This document shows, in pieces, positions 21,401-32,390 of a stretch of DNA of 64,000 nt (its first letter is position 1; each line of letters begins with the position of its first letter). The stretch comes from Batkoa obscura (Eukaryota; Entomophthoromycota; Entomophthoromycetes; Entomophthorales; Batkoaceae): NCBI GenBank assembly GCA_030770535.1, contig JASVEC010000081.1, positions 16,328-80,327 of the forward strand. The letters are read 5' to 3'. The notes below the pieces were generated by a model. The model worked only from the letters and a program-made list of their open reading frames with translations. It was not told the origin of the DNA and searched no databases. Both the position numbers and the translations under genes were made by a program.

Positions 21401-23677
21401 ATAAGGGACGAGGTTTAAAAACTGCTGGTGGTACAGTGATAATACGTTGATCATCTTCAAGATCGTCTTCAGGTCTAAAAGAGCCATAAATCAATTGCAT
21501 ATATTCTTCACGGGTGAAGAATGTATCTTTACAAGTCATAAGGACACCTGTAGCAACGTGATCTTGGATCAAACCTCTCAAAGGAGCACCGTTGGTTGGA
21601 ACAAGGTATTGGTTATCAGTATTGGCAATCATATAAGCCTCAGATCTTGCAACTTCACTTTGAGGGAAATGAATATTCATTTCATCACCATCAAAATCAG
21701 CATTATAAGTATTACAGTTAGCATAGTGCATACGAATAGTTTTTTCACCAGGAAGTACACGAACTTTATGGGCCATAATAGAAGGCTTATGTAAAGTAGG
21801 CTGTCTGTTTAACAAAACAATATCGCCATTACCAATGTGGCGGTAAACTTTCTTGTTAATTCCTTGGACTTGTGGAGCAAATGCACTGCCAGATTGTAAA
21901 GATGTCGCCATTGAATCTTGAGGTGTAAGTAATTGATTAGCAAGTGCAATTCTTGATTCGGTGCTTAAAGCTTCAAGTTGAGTTAATGTACCATCCTCAT
22001 GTTGAACATGTGTAGCTCCTGGCCATACTTTTGGACCTTTTATGACAGCATCTCTAAGCTTTTTAACATTATAGTGTGTAACTGGCTCAGGGTAAGTAAG
22101 GGTGGTTGCGAAAACAGGGGGTATACCAATTTCATTAGTTTCAATATTTGGATCTGGGGAAATAACTGAACGAGCAGCATAATTTACACGTTTTCCCATC
22201 ATGTGTTTACGGAATAAGCCTTCTTTCTTTTCAAGCACTTGTTTTATACCTGGTAATGGATCTTTATTATAATTATTATTACCACGGGAAGAATCAATAA
22301 GAGCATTGACATCTTTTTGCAGTTGAATCCAAGAATCAATTAATAAATCCAATCTATCTTTTTGATTCGATGCTTCTTTGACGCTTTGACAAGCATTTAA
22401 AATTTTAGCAAGATTAGCAGTTTGTGGATTTTCCATAATGGACCCATTCATCATAGCAGCTGGACGGAATCTAGAAGGAGGAACTGAAACAACTTCTAAT
22501 AAAAACATTCTAGAATCTAACTTGGTTCTTCCAGTAATATCACCAAAAAGAATGGAGCAAATTTCTTTTTCTTTTTCAAATAAAAGATGGATGTGATGTA
22601 AAACATGTAATGGAGTTAATAAAGTTAAACCTTCTTTACCACCTTTACCATTTATTTTCGGTTCTTCTTCTTCTTCTTCTTCTATTGTATCACCATTTTG
22701 AACTTGTTCTAAATTGTCTAATTGGCCATTGGTGACTTTAGTTTGACTATAAATTTCAGCTGCCTCTTTGACAATCTCAACATCAGCTTCAAATTCTTTC
22801 TTTTGAGTTGAAAGGCTAGATTGCTTAAAAACGTCACCTATGGAAATATTCAACATTTGCATTTTAGCTAATTTCTTTTTAGATAATGGAGCTTGAAAGA
22901 TTTTATGATAAGAATCATGAGAAACTTTAACAGCGACGCCACCACAAGTTTTACATACATTACAACTTGATGAACTTTTTAAAATTTCTCTAATAAATTC
23001 AGAATGTAAATTATTAGTATTTGTGGATTTTTGGAACCCTGGTAGCTTATCTGTTTTTTCACTTTTTAAATACGCATTCTTAATATTATTAAAAATGGCC
23101 ATAGCTTTCTTTCCAGGATCTTCAATGTTGGTACCTGATGTAGTATTTGGTATCATCGATGGATCTAAATTTTCAGCTTGTGCAATTAAGCCAGCTTGGA
23201 GTAATTTGAACTTGGCCATAAAAATAATTCTCTAAAATTTCAATTTAGCTTAAGTAAAATACTACGATATAGAAAATTACATTTTTGTTACTGAATCTCA
23301 ATTTGTGACAAAAAAAACATTTTGATGCAAGTAAACGTAATACTTGCTCATAAAATAAAGCATTGATAACAGGAACAGGCAATTCTATATGTCCAAAATG
23401 GCCTGGACAGGCTGATTTATCTAAGCTACAAGTACCGCAACTAAAAAAGTTTGAAGTTTAAAACTTATTTCAATAATGATAATAATAATTACATATCTGC
23501 TGTATCACAAGCACCTAAAGCTGGATCATATAAACCGCCTTTATTTGGGTTATTATAGATATCAAATGTTTTTGGGTCATAAATAGGTTTAACGGAGATC
23601 TTTCTAATTTCTTCGGGCGTATAGATCGAGAAGTTGACTCCCGCTACTTCCGAGCTTATTGGCTGGGATATATTCAT
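18488..23677 (-). CDS. RPA190: RNA polymerase I largest subunit (A190)
   Basis: Five exons, 1662 aa: 23493-23677, 23281-23440, 18825-23231, 18661-18773 and 18488-18611, with introns of 49-52 bp (GTAA...AG) and phase kept throughout. Yeast A190 is 1664 aa. Exon 1 gives MNISQPISSEVAGVNF and GGLYDPALGA. Exon 2 supplies the zinc-binding clamp segment ICGTC-CPGHFGHIELP and KCFFCHKL. Exon 3 holds VPPSRFRPAAMMN and FENPQ-type Pol I signatures, the Mg-binding loop NADFDGDEMNIHFPQ near residue 620, and an acidic Glu/Asp/Lys-rich insertion near residue 1300. The C-terminus FGVYGIEVDQRHLALIADYM continues over an intron into TYEGGYRAFNR. This enzyme core transcribes the 35S rRNA precursor in the nucleolus. 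Starting at an internal Met (23219) would lose the conserved first 119 residues. Confidence 0.95.
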
Positions 23678-24462
23678 TTTTTTCTATAAAAAATATTTAA
23701 TTCAATAATTCTAAGATTCAATTTGAAAGATCAAAAATTATGGGATTTGGATTTAGGATTTAAAATTTTTAAATTTAAATTCAAAAAATTAAAATTGTTT
23801 GGCAATGTTTATTTCAAAACAATATAATTATAATAAAGAATAAATTATGAAAAAAGTATAACCATCATAACCTTGTTTAAATACTCGGGAGTGTTTTCTA
23901 TCAATTACCCATTTTTGCCATTTTTTGAAATCTCAAATCAATTAGCGAATACAATTACTTAAGTTTAAATGTACGTTAGCTAGTGATAACTTTTATAGTC
24001 AACTATTTGGGTTATTATGCTTTTTCAGCTTGATGTTTATAATTTATCTTAAAGTTAACGGTTAACTAGCACGCATCCAAGCTTGAACAGTCGTATTGGC
24101 TAATTAGTTTCTTAAAAACATTTCCACTTGTTCTCTAGTTGAAACGAAGCTAAGTGATTTTTTGACTAAGCTTGATCTGAAATAAAAATTGATATCTTAA
24201 TTCTAGATAAATAAACAAAATTATGAAACTAAACAAAGCGATGATGTGATACTTAATAGCGTTATAATAAACGTATAGTATATATTATACCTATTTTGAG
24301 TCTTTGAAACCAACTTAAAATTTCGGTTCGTTATTTTAAATGCAAAATTTTTACTTAATTGCAAAATTCTAATAAACATCTTGGTTGAAAAACTCAAATC
24401 TATTGACTTATATTACCAATCAATATAATAATTTTAAATTTCGAAACCGTTTTTTTTTGAAA
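23678..24462. other. Divergent promoter region, RPA190 / WD40 gene
   Basis: 785 bp between two divergently transcribed housekeeping-type genes. No ORF or repeat is recognised; promoters for both must lie here. Confidence 0.5.
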
Positions 24463-25686
24463 ATGAGTATAAGTAACAATACAGGAGTCAATTATGGAAC
24501 GAGTAGTGAGCATTTTTTTCAAACGGATCGCGATATCGAGAATACAAAAAGAATTGAAGCCAAAAAAAAGCTACCTAAAGATTTAGTTGGTCAACCCATT
24601 GAGTTTAATAACAAAATCTTAGCTTTAGAAAAACATCCTTCGGAAGATAAAGTTTTTTTGGCTCACGCCGGTAACATTATTAGATATTTAAATCTAAAAG
24701 TAAATTATTATTAGTTTTTATTCTTATACAATCGGTTAATTTATGGTTTAGACAGAAAAAACAATTAAGGTATTTAAAGGTCATCAAGCTCCTGTTACTT
24801 GTATTAAGTATTTTCAAGAAAATGGGGAAGAGTATTTGTTATCAGGTTCTTGGGACAAAAAACTGATACTATGGAATGTTAAAGTAAAGGATAAATAGCA
24901 ATAGTATTTGAAATAACACTAATACCATAATCATAGGAAAATAAGATTGTCAAAACATATTCAGAGCACAATGATTTTGTTAAATGTGTTAATACATTTA
25001 TAAAAGATGGTAAAAGATATCTAATATCAGGTTCAAGTGATAAAGAGCTTCGAATTTATCCGTTTGATCAAACAAAAAGCTGTAGAATATTAAAAGGACA
25101 TAAGGGGACCATTGAAGATATTAAAATAAGTATAGATAATGATTTTATTTATACTTGTTCTGGAGATTTGAAAATTATTCAATGGAATATAAAAAGCGAT
25201 TATAAAATTGAAAATATATTCGAATATCATTTAACTACAGTCTATAAATTATTTTTAACGGAAGATGAAATATGGTCTAGTTCTGGTGATAAAACAGTTA
25301 AAAGATATAGCTTAATCGAAAATAAAATAGATACCTCCTTTGAGCATCCAGATCATGTAAGGAGTATTTATGTAACAGAAGACAATCGATACTGTATTAC
25401 TGGCGGAAGAGATGAGATTATACGTGTATTTGATGTTTTAAATGAAACTTTATTAGGTACTTTTAATGGTCATTGGGATGAAATTACTGCTATTACATTT
25501 ATTAATAAAGACCAAAAAATCATTTCTGCTTCTTTAGATGGTAGTCTTAGATCTTGGTTGTTGAAAGATATTGGTAAACAACCCAATTTTGAGGACTTAA
25601 AACCATTAGAATATTCAAAGCCAAGTAATGTTACGCTTACGGAAGAGGAAGAGAAAGAGTTGGAAGACTTGTTATCAGATGATTAA
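24463..25686 (+). CDS. WD40-repeat protein
   Basis: Three exons (24463-24699, 24752-24883, 24937-25686) separated by 52- and 53-bp introns give 372 aa. I start at the ATG at 24463 (MSISNNTGVNYG), since the open frame before it lacks a credible start context. About seven WD repeats are visible, for example FKGHQAPVTCIKY-LSGSWDKKLILWN, HNDFVKCV-ISGSSDKELRIY, LKGHKGTIEDIK-TCSGDLKIIQWN, HPDHVRSIYV-ITGGRDEIIRVFD and FNGHWDEITAI-ISASLDGSLRSW. This is enough for one beta-propeller scaffold. The C-terminus is acidic (EEEEKELEDLLSDD). The family is conserved in fungi, but I cannot name the orthologue. Its 3' end is 244 bp from the start of uS5m. Confidence 0.85.
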
Positions 25687-25930
25687 ATAAAATGTTTAGT
25701 AGTTATAATAATAAATAGTTTCGATTTTTATATTAAACATTTATTGATGCTATTTGTTTTTTATTTTGATACATTTATATAATTTTAAATTTTGAGTTTA
25801 TTTTTTTTGTTGTCAATTAAATTTTATTTGCTGGCATAAACTACAAAGTTTGTATAGAATTGTTCAAATATCCCATTAAATTTAATAAAATTTAAAAAAA
25901 TTAAATTTGTTATTTTTTAGAATTTTAAAA

Positions 25931-26860
25931 ATGAGTTTATTGAATTTTGGAATTAAAAGAATAGCGTCAAAAGGAGGTAAAGCAAATAAAAATATTTAAA
26001 TCAATAAGTTAACAATAAATACAAGTTAGCAATAACTTAAATGCTATACTAACTAAGAGTTTATCGACTGGTAGTACATTACTTCAAAACAATACCGAAA
26101 AAAAGGCGAGTGGAGTAGGTTATCCAAACTTAGGCAAATTTCATCCTTACTTAGATTTCCCTAATGAAAAAGTAGACAATTTGATCAACGACAAAAATTT
26201 AAAAGATGGTCAGTATGAATATCCAAGTTACCCACCTCCAAAAGAAAGTATTATTGGAGATAGTGAAGATGTAGTTTATAGCTCAGATTTAGGAATCACA
26301 CCCGAAATGTTTAAAAGATTAAAAAAGAAAGTATTGATTGTAAAAAGAACGGTTAATATGACTAGTGGGGGTAAAATTCCATCCATGTCTGCTTTAGTAG
26401 TTGTTGGTAATGGTATTGGTGCTGCTGGTTATGCTGAAGGTAAAGGAGATTCAGCTGAAAAAGCAATTAAAAAAGCCACTCAAAGAGCTATTAAAAATAT
26501 GGTTCAATTTGAAAGATATGATAAACGTACTATTTATCACGATTTAGAATTAAAGTTTAAAGCTACTAAACTTAAACTTTTTGCTAGACCACCAGGTATT
26601 ATATTATTTTTATATTTATTTTTCGATTAAAAATATTTTATATAGGTTTTGGAGTACGTACTAATTTATATATTCATGAAATTTGTCAATGTATTGGTAT
26701 TACTGATTTAGGAGCTAAAGTTTATGGTTCATTAAATCCAATGAATGTAATTAAATGTTTCTTTGAAGCGCTTCAAAATCAACGTACTCCAGATCAAATT
26801 GCCAAAGCTAGAGGTAAAAAATTAGTCGATGTTCAATACATGTATTATGGTAAAAATTAA
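25931..26860 (+). CDS. Mitochondrial ribosomal protein uS5m (MRPS5 type)
   Basis: Three exons (25931-25976, 26026-26595, 26646-26860) give 276 aa. The short first exon encodes MSLLNFGIKRIAS, a basic amphipathic mitochondrial presequence. Exon 2 holds the S5 N-terminal RNA-binding fold: KVLIVKRTVNMTSGGK, ALVVVGNGIGAAGYAEGKG, AIKKATQRAIKNM. Exon 3 has the S5 C-terminal fold: FGVRTNLYIHEICQCIGI, DLGAKVYGS and NVIKCFFEAL. The split GGT codon at the second junction (PPG-FGVRT) confirms the model. The protein belongs to the mitoribosomal small subunit near the decoding site. Confidence 0.92.
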
Positions 26861-27527
26861 TTATTCAAAAATCTCATTTTTTTACCCCTTGTCATGTATT
26901 ACCCCCTTTTTTTAAAAAATAGAACTCTTGTTTTAGAACTTTTATTTTTATACTTATTTAATAATTTGAGTGTTTTTGAATAATCAATATTACTTTTAGA
27001 ACATCGTATTTAGTAGCCATTTTTGGGTTATCATATGTATTTTAGAAGTGAATAATTAAGCTAGATCTTCAATGAATGATACGAATTAGCTAATGATAGA
27101 TTCGAATATGATGTATTTATCTCTTATAATTAGCTTTTAAAGAGTCGTTTATTAGTTTGGTTATTGATATTCAAATATAAATTGAAAGGCTTTATACCAT
27201 ATTGCTTAATTTTCTATGGCTGTACTATTGTGTTCTAATTTAAATATAATATATATATATAAAGCTTAAATTGGTTTAAAACATTCAAACCATACTATAA
27301 TAAAAACCCTGTTTCTTTATAATAAGCATAGTTGCTTAGAGCTGAATATAAATATTAGAATGTCTATTTTTATTTTAGTAATATTTTTTTCGCTAAATAG
27401 TGCTTAAAAAACACCCAATCGAAGATAGCCTAATCATGGCCTACTCTATCAAGGGCTTGATTTCTCAATAGACTCGTAATGTGCTATTCCCAACTTGTGG
27501 TTAATAGCCTGTAGCCTTTCATTATTT
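26861..27527. other. Intergenic upstream of transposon copy 2
   Basis: Holds a MITE scrap at 27374-27412. Nothing else is recognised. Confidence 0.5.
27374..27412 (+). mobile_element. GGGG-MITE internal scrap
   Basis: TTAGTAATATTTTTTTCGCT followed by AAATAGTGCTTAAAAAA matches the MITE core only; both ends are missing. Confidence 0.4.
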
Positions 27528-29991
27528 GGGGCTGTCCTAATTGGTTTCAGAATCTACTTAGAAATTAATCCAAATTTAAAATTCCAAGTTTGTGTTCAAT
27601 ATAACGGTTAAATCTAAAAAGCCTAAAATTAAATGTCTCTATTTAAAACTTATTTTAATTGTTTCCTTTTCTTAAATAGCTAATTTTCCTAACTATATAT
27701 TTTATGTTAGTTCTGTTAGATATTTAACAGATATATAATATATAACTATATGATTATATAATTATATAAATACATAATTATATAAACACAGTTATTTGAC
27801 TTTATTTGACTTTATTTTTTGTTGAAATAAAAATAAAATGCAAACTTTCATAACTAAACTTCGAAATGGAATTTTTGAAAACTTCAATACAATAGGGAGG
27901 AGTACACAATATAAACATTGTAATTCATTTACATCAATTTTAAGAGCTACTTATAACAACCCAAGGTTCATGGAATTTTATAATAAAACAAAACAAAGAA
28001 AAGATATATTATCAAAGTTTACTATCGATAATAATAAACTTAATCAAGTAATGTATAAAATTAGTGCTTTAAGGGAAACAGGAAACAAAAGTCAGCAAGT
28101 AGCGTTATTATCAACTATAGCTTCAGTATATTCTTTTGATGAATGTAAGAGTTTTGGGTTTAATATAAATAGAAATCAATATGATTATTCAAAAACAAGT
28201 AATAATAATAAAATATCAACATTAAAACCTATTATTAAAAATACAAAAAAAATTAAAGATGACCAAATTGAAACTATCATACAATATTTACTAAATGATT
28301 CAACTATTTCATCAAGATTTAATAAAAAAAATAACGATAGTAAATATTCATCAGATAATATATATATATTAAATAAAAGTAGAAGAATGATATATAGTAA
28401 ATATTTGAATGATCTAAGAGATAAAGCAGTAGCCAGGTCAACGTTCTTTAAATATATACCAACTAATTTCAAAAATCCAGCAAGAAAAACGGATCTATGT
28501 AATATATGTACCCAGTATACAGTTAGAAAAAAGTTATTTGAAAATAAAATAAATACAGCAAAAAACAAAGCAGAGATAGAAGAAATTTTCAACGAAGAAG
28601 AAAAATTATACAAATTACATAAATTCTGTGTTGATACTCAAAAAAACACATTTAATGAAACTATTAAAAAATTAAATAATAAAAGTTGTATAATAGTTTT
28701 AGATTTTAAACAAAATATGGAAATAGGGACAAGACCAGATTCAATAAATTTAGATCATTATAATAAACAAGCTATATCAGTATTAGGCTTTGGTGTATTA
28801 TATTTAAAAGATGATAAAACAATAGGCAAAGTTTACTTTGATTATTTATCTGAAATATTGAATCATGATTCAGCATATGCAGGAGATTGTTTAATCGATT
28901 TAATCTCTACAGAGCTTCTATTTAAAAAGTTTACAAAAATTAATATATGGGCAGATACAGGAAATCATTTTAGATCCCAAGAGTTCTTACATTATATGTT
29001 TAAAGAAATTCATAAAATAAATAGTAGTTTGAATGTTAATCTTAATTTTTTTGCTGAGCATCATGGAAAAAGTATAGTTGATGGACATTTTGGAAACCTT
29101 TCAAAATGGAAAAGTAGTTTTGAAGCGTTAGGTAAAATAGAAGATATCGATCAATTAATTTCAAGATTTGAGGCTTTTATTTGTGAGCATAATAAAATTA
29201 ATAACTCGACTGTTAATAATGGGAAAACAGATATAATTTTTAAAAAGTATAAAAGAAACAAAAATACAAAAAGAATAATAGAGATGCAGGGCATTAAGAA
29301 GTATTTACATTTTATTAAACATAACAATAAACTACATTGTTATCCAGTATCTGATACATCAAAAAAAAGCGATATAGTCCCAATTAAAGTTATAGAGTCT
29401 ATAGAAAACAGAAAAATTAAAAGATCGATCCCAGCTTACCTTACGAAGATAACAGAGAATTTGAAAATTTCGATATTTACTAAGCAAGTAAGTAGTTTGT
29501 TGAATGATAGAAATAGATTGTTAAATGTTAGGATTACTTAAGTTATTAATAGCTAAGTTAATAAATAGTCAAAGAACAAGTAACTGTAATAATATGTAAA
29601 AACTATTATTACTTGTACTATATAGGGATGGTCAATTATAGTTTTGGGGCTGACCACTCCCTCCCATGCAGCTATTTATTAACTTGGCAATATATTAATA
29701 ATGTAATTATAACATTAAAGTAGTTTATTTATTTGATAATAAATCTACGATGTTGGTTATAAAGCAGTTGATAATAAATATTTCTCAATTAAGCTTTATA
29801 AGAACATGTATTTAAGATCTAGTAGAAATTCAACTAACTTACAGTATGAGCTATAATATAATGGTTTAGAACTGTGTTTGGGTACTTTTGTTTTAATAAA
29901 AGATGTGATTTTATAGAATTTTAAGCGAAGTTTTTAAAATACAAATTTTTTCAAAATTGGATAAAATAATGAAACTAATTCAGACAACCCC
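27528..29991 (+). mobile_element. Full-length DNA transposon, copy 2
   Basis: 2464 bp from GGGGCTGTCC to GACAACCCC, flanked on both sides by ATTT (27524-27527 and 29992-29995), a probable 4-bp target-site duplication. Non-coding flanks and ORF match copy 1 almost base for base. An A/T-rich stretch with repeated ATTATATAA units precedes the ORF (about 27740-27790). Confidence 0.92.
27838..29541 (+). CDS. DDE-like transposase of copy 2
   Basis: 567 aa, intact and intronless, the same as the copy 1 protein except T209. Candidate catalytic carboxylates are D289, D373 and E407/D415, with a CxxC at 221-224 and a basic Asn/Lys-rich N-terminal region presumed to bind the ends. Complete preservation of two ORFs implies recent mobility. 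The antisense open frame at 28185-28613 is a shadow. Confidence 0.8.
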   Translation: MQTFITKLRNGIFENFNTIGRSTQYKHCNSFTSILRATYNNPRFMEFYNKTKQRKDILSKFTIDNNKLNQVMYKISALRETGNKSQQVALLSTIASVYSFDECKSFGFNINRNQYDYSKTSNNNKISTLKPIIKNTKKIKDDQIETIIQYLLNDSTISSRFNKKNNDSKYSSDNIYILNKSRRMIYSKYLNDLRDKAVARSTFFKYIPTNFKNPARKTDLCNICTQYTVRKKLFENKINTAKNKAEIEEIFNEEEKLYKLHKFCVDTQKNTFNETIKKLNNKSCIIVLDFKQNMEIGTRPDSINLDHYNKQAISVLGFGVLYLKDDKTIGKVYFDYLSEILNHDSAYAGDCLIDLISTELLFKKFTKINIWADTGNHFRSQEFLHYMFKEIHKINSSLNVNLNFFAEHHGKSIVDGHFGNLSKWKSSFEALGKIEDIDQLISRFEAFICEHNKINNSTVNNGKTDIIFKKYKRNKNTKRIIEMQGIKKYLHFIKHNNKLHCYPVSDTSKKSDIVPIKVIESIENRKIKRSIPAYLTKITENLKISIFTKQVSSLLNDRNRLLNVRIT

Positions 29992-30470
29992 ATTTGCTCT
30001 GTGATCTATAGCCACATGATCTCTAAAAAAAGAAATCAATAAATAAATTCAATCAAAATAGGCACCCTCATATTAAATGTTTTTACTTTAAATTTTTCAT
30101 ATTTTCATTAAAAAACTGAGTAAACACTACTAAAAGTAATAGTTATAAAAGGATGTAACAAAATGCTGAATTTGGCAAAATTTTATTTAGAAATGTGTTC
30201 GAGGTAGTGTTTAACAAGGCTGATATCAAATAGTATAAATTAAACGAGGTTTGAACGAAAATAATAATACATAGTGGTAGAGCTCAAGGGTATCGATCAA
30301 CAGGAAAGCTATTAAAAAAATGTGTAGTTAAGTTACCTAGAATCTTATTGACATAAACAAATTGCTTTTTGTATAACTAATCCATCGTTTTATTTAATAT
30401 CCTTATAAATAAATAAAAATAAAAAAGGTTACCCTATTATTACAATAAACAATGCCTTTTATCATTATAG
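29992..30470. other. Intergenic
   Basis: Between the transposon and the S41 pseudogene; nothing recognised. Confidence 0.5.
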
Positions 30471-32379
30471 TTACAGATTAGCTACTTGCTCCCGTAATTT
30501 ATCTAGGTTTAATGAGCTCTCTTCAATATAAAATACTTTCTTTTTAGCTGGAATCTAAGTAAATTCTAAAGAGCATGGATTTTTAGGATTGAAGGGTCCT
30601 AAATAAGCTTTTCTACAAGCGTAAGAAAGGGCAATTTTAAAGTGTAGAAGTTTAAGAGAGCCTGGAGCACCAATAAAACCAACACTTTACAAATTCCGTA
30701 AAACAGGAGTAATGTAATAGGTTCCTCCATCAGCTAATGAATCTAGAATACCTTCGGTCTTTTTATCACCATCAAATAATATAATATTAATTCCATTAGT
30801 TAAGTGTAAACTATTGTTAAATAACCCACAAGCGGAGTAGCATATACCATTATAGATGACAGCTATATCTTCATCTCCTTATGGTACTGTACTACTGTCC
30901 TATTCAATAAGATTTGTAAATGGGTTAAATGTACAACGATCAAGAAATAGTTGAGTGTGACTACTCCCAATACCACTATACACAAATTTATCTTCTTTCG
31001 AAAATTCTTCAGAGGTACTAAAACGAGTACTATCTGGTTTTAGCTAAGACCGAGGGTCATGAAAACCGCTAATATTTTTGCCTACTATATCTAATATATT
31101 AAAAATAGAGTTCATTTTTTGATCGGTACTGAAATATAATTGCCTGGATTTTGCGAGAAAATACTCAGCTGAATAAAATTTATAATAAACATCACCGCCA
31201 TAGCTATTACTTATATCAGCAGCGCTTTTTTTATATTGTTTATTTTAAATATACTTAACACACGAATGGTTTCACTAACAAAGTAAGTAACTTCTGCTGT
31301 AGTAGAAATAAGCGAATTTAATAAAGCAGTATCTCCTTTAACTAAATAGTTTTGTACAAAAAAAATCTTTAGCTAATGGGTTGTTAAGTCCTGTACTACT
31401 TTTAGATGATAGAAGCTCTTGACCAACTTTAGTTTCAATAACTTGCTTTTGTCTTGTTAACTCAGAAATTTCCATACTTTTACTATTTTCATTAGAGAAA
31501 GAGCTTCGATGCCCAGTAGGATCAATCAATCAATTATCATTATAGTAATTAACAGTATTATCATAATCAATTGATCCAGTAACAAGGTAGGGTACACCAA
31601 CCCTTTTCCCATCATTATCAACTAAAAAAATATAAGTTACTTTACCTTTTTCAGGGGTAATTGATGAGGAAGCATGTTCTTTATAATTTATTCCCCGAGT
31701 GCCATGGCAATTAACCGAACTAGTTAAAGCTAAATTTAATCTTGAGTTAGCGTTTCTTGAGGCACCAATGGTTTTATTAGCACACATTTGAATATAATCA
31801 AGAGGTAGTTAGTCATCAATTGAATGGGCTTTTTTGCCAAGATATTTAGTAACGCCAATACCTTTGCTTAACCAAAACTCTTTATGATCAAGATAAAATT
31901 TGAGATCATCCAAAACTTTGATGTTTAGTTGCCATTTTCATCATGGTAAGTATATAATGAAAATTGTTGACAAAAGAGAAAGTAGTTAACACAAGCTGGA
32001 TCGTGAACTTTATGATCGTCACGTAAAGAATTAGATAAATTAATAACATCATGATAAGATAGGATTTTTTTTGTGCTTTTTTCTCTTAATTTTATCTAAA
32101 CCTTTGGTAAGATTCACATTACTTGGCACCTCTTTTTCTGGTGAATTTTTAGCAATATCTAAACAGGCATAAAAAGAGACTACTTTTTTAAAGAAATCAA
32201 TATGTTTTTATGCTTTCCTAGGATCTAAATCAACGTTATCAAGACAAGCTAAGGTCTCTTCAAATATAAGTATTTGCTTTTTTGAAATTGGGATACATAG
32301 ATCTTCTTTAATACCAGCTGCGTTTGGTACTAATATCAAAGCTAGGAGAGAGGTAAAACTTGAAATCTTCGTTATCCAT
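30471..32379 (-). pseudogene. S41-peptidase pseudogene (paralogue of 56667-58577)
   Basis: Minus-strand reading follows the intact 636-aa paralogue nearly end to end: EETLACLDNVDLDPRKA, YTYHDENGN, KYLGKKAHSID, NSRLNLALTSSVN, PEKGKVTYIFLVDND, VPYLVTGSIDYDNT, ETKVGQELLSSKSST and a final EQVANL. Several stops (including CAA-to-TAA type changes and a TGA) and a few frame changes break it; the longest open pieces are 31787-31530 and 31529-31338. Divergence from the intact copy is well beyond a recent duplication. It is an ordinary host gene that has died. Confidence 0.85.
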
Positions 32380-32390
32380 AGCTTGAAAGT

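Noticed and set aside
27415-27526. Similarity of the stretch before transposon copy 2 to the LTR-like repeat
   Set aside because: Only short words such as GTGCTATTCC are shared, too little to call a copy.
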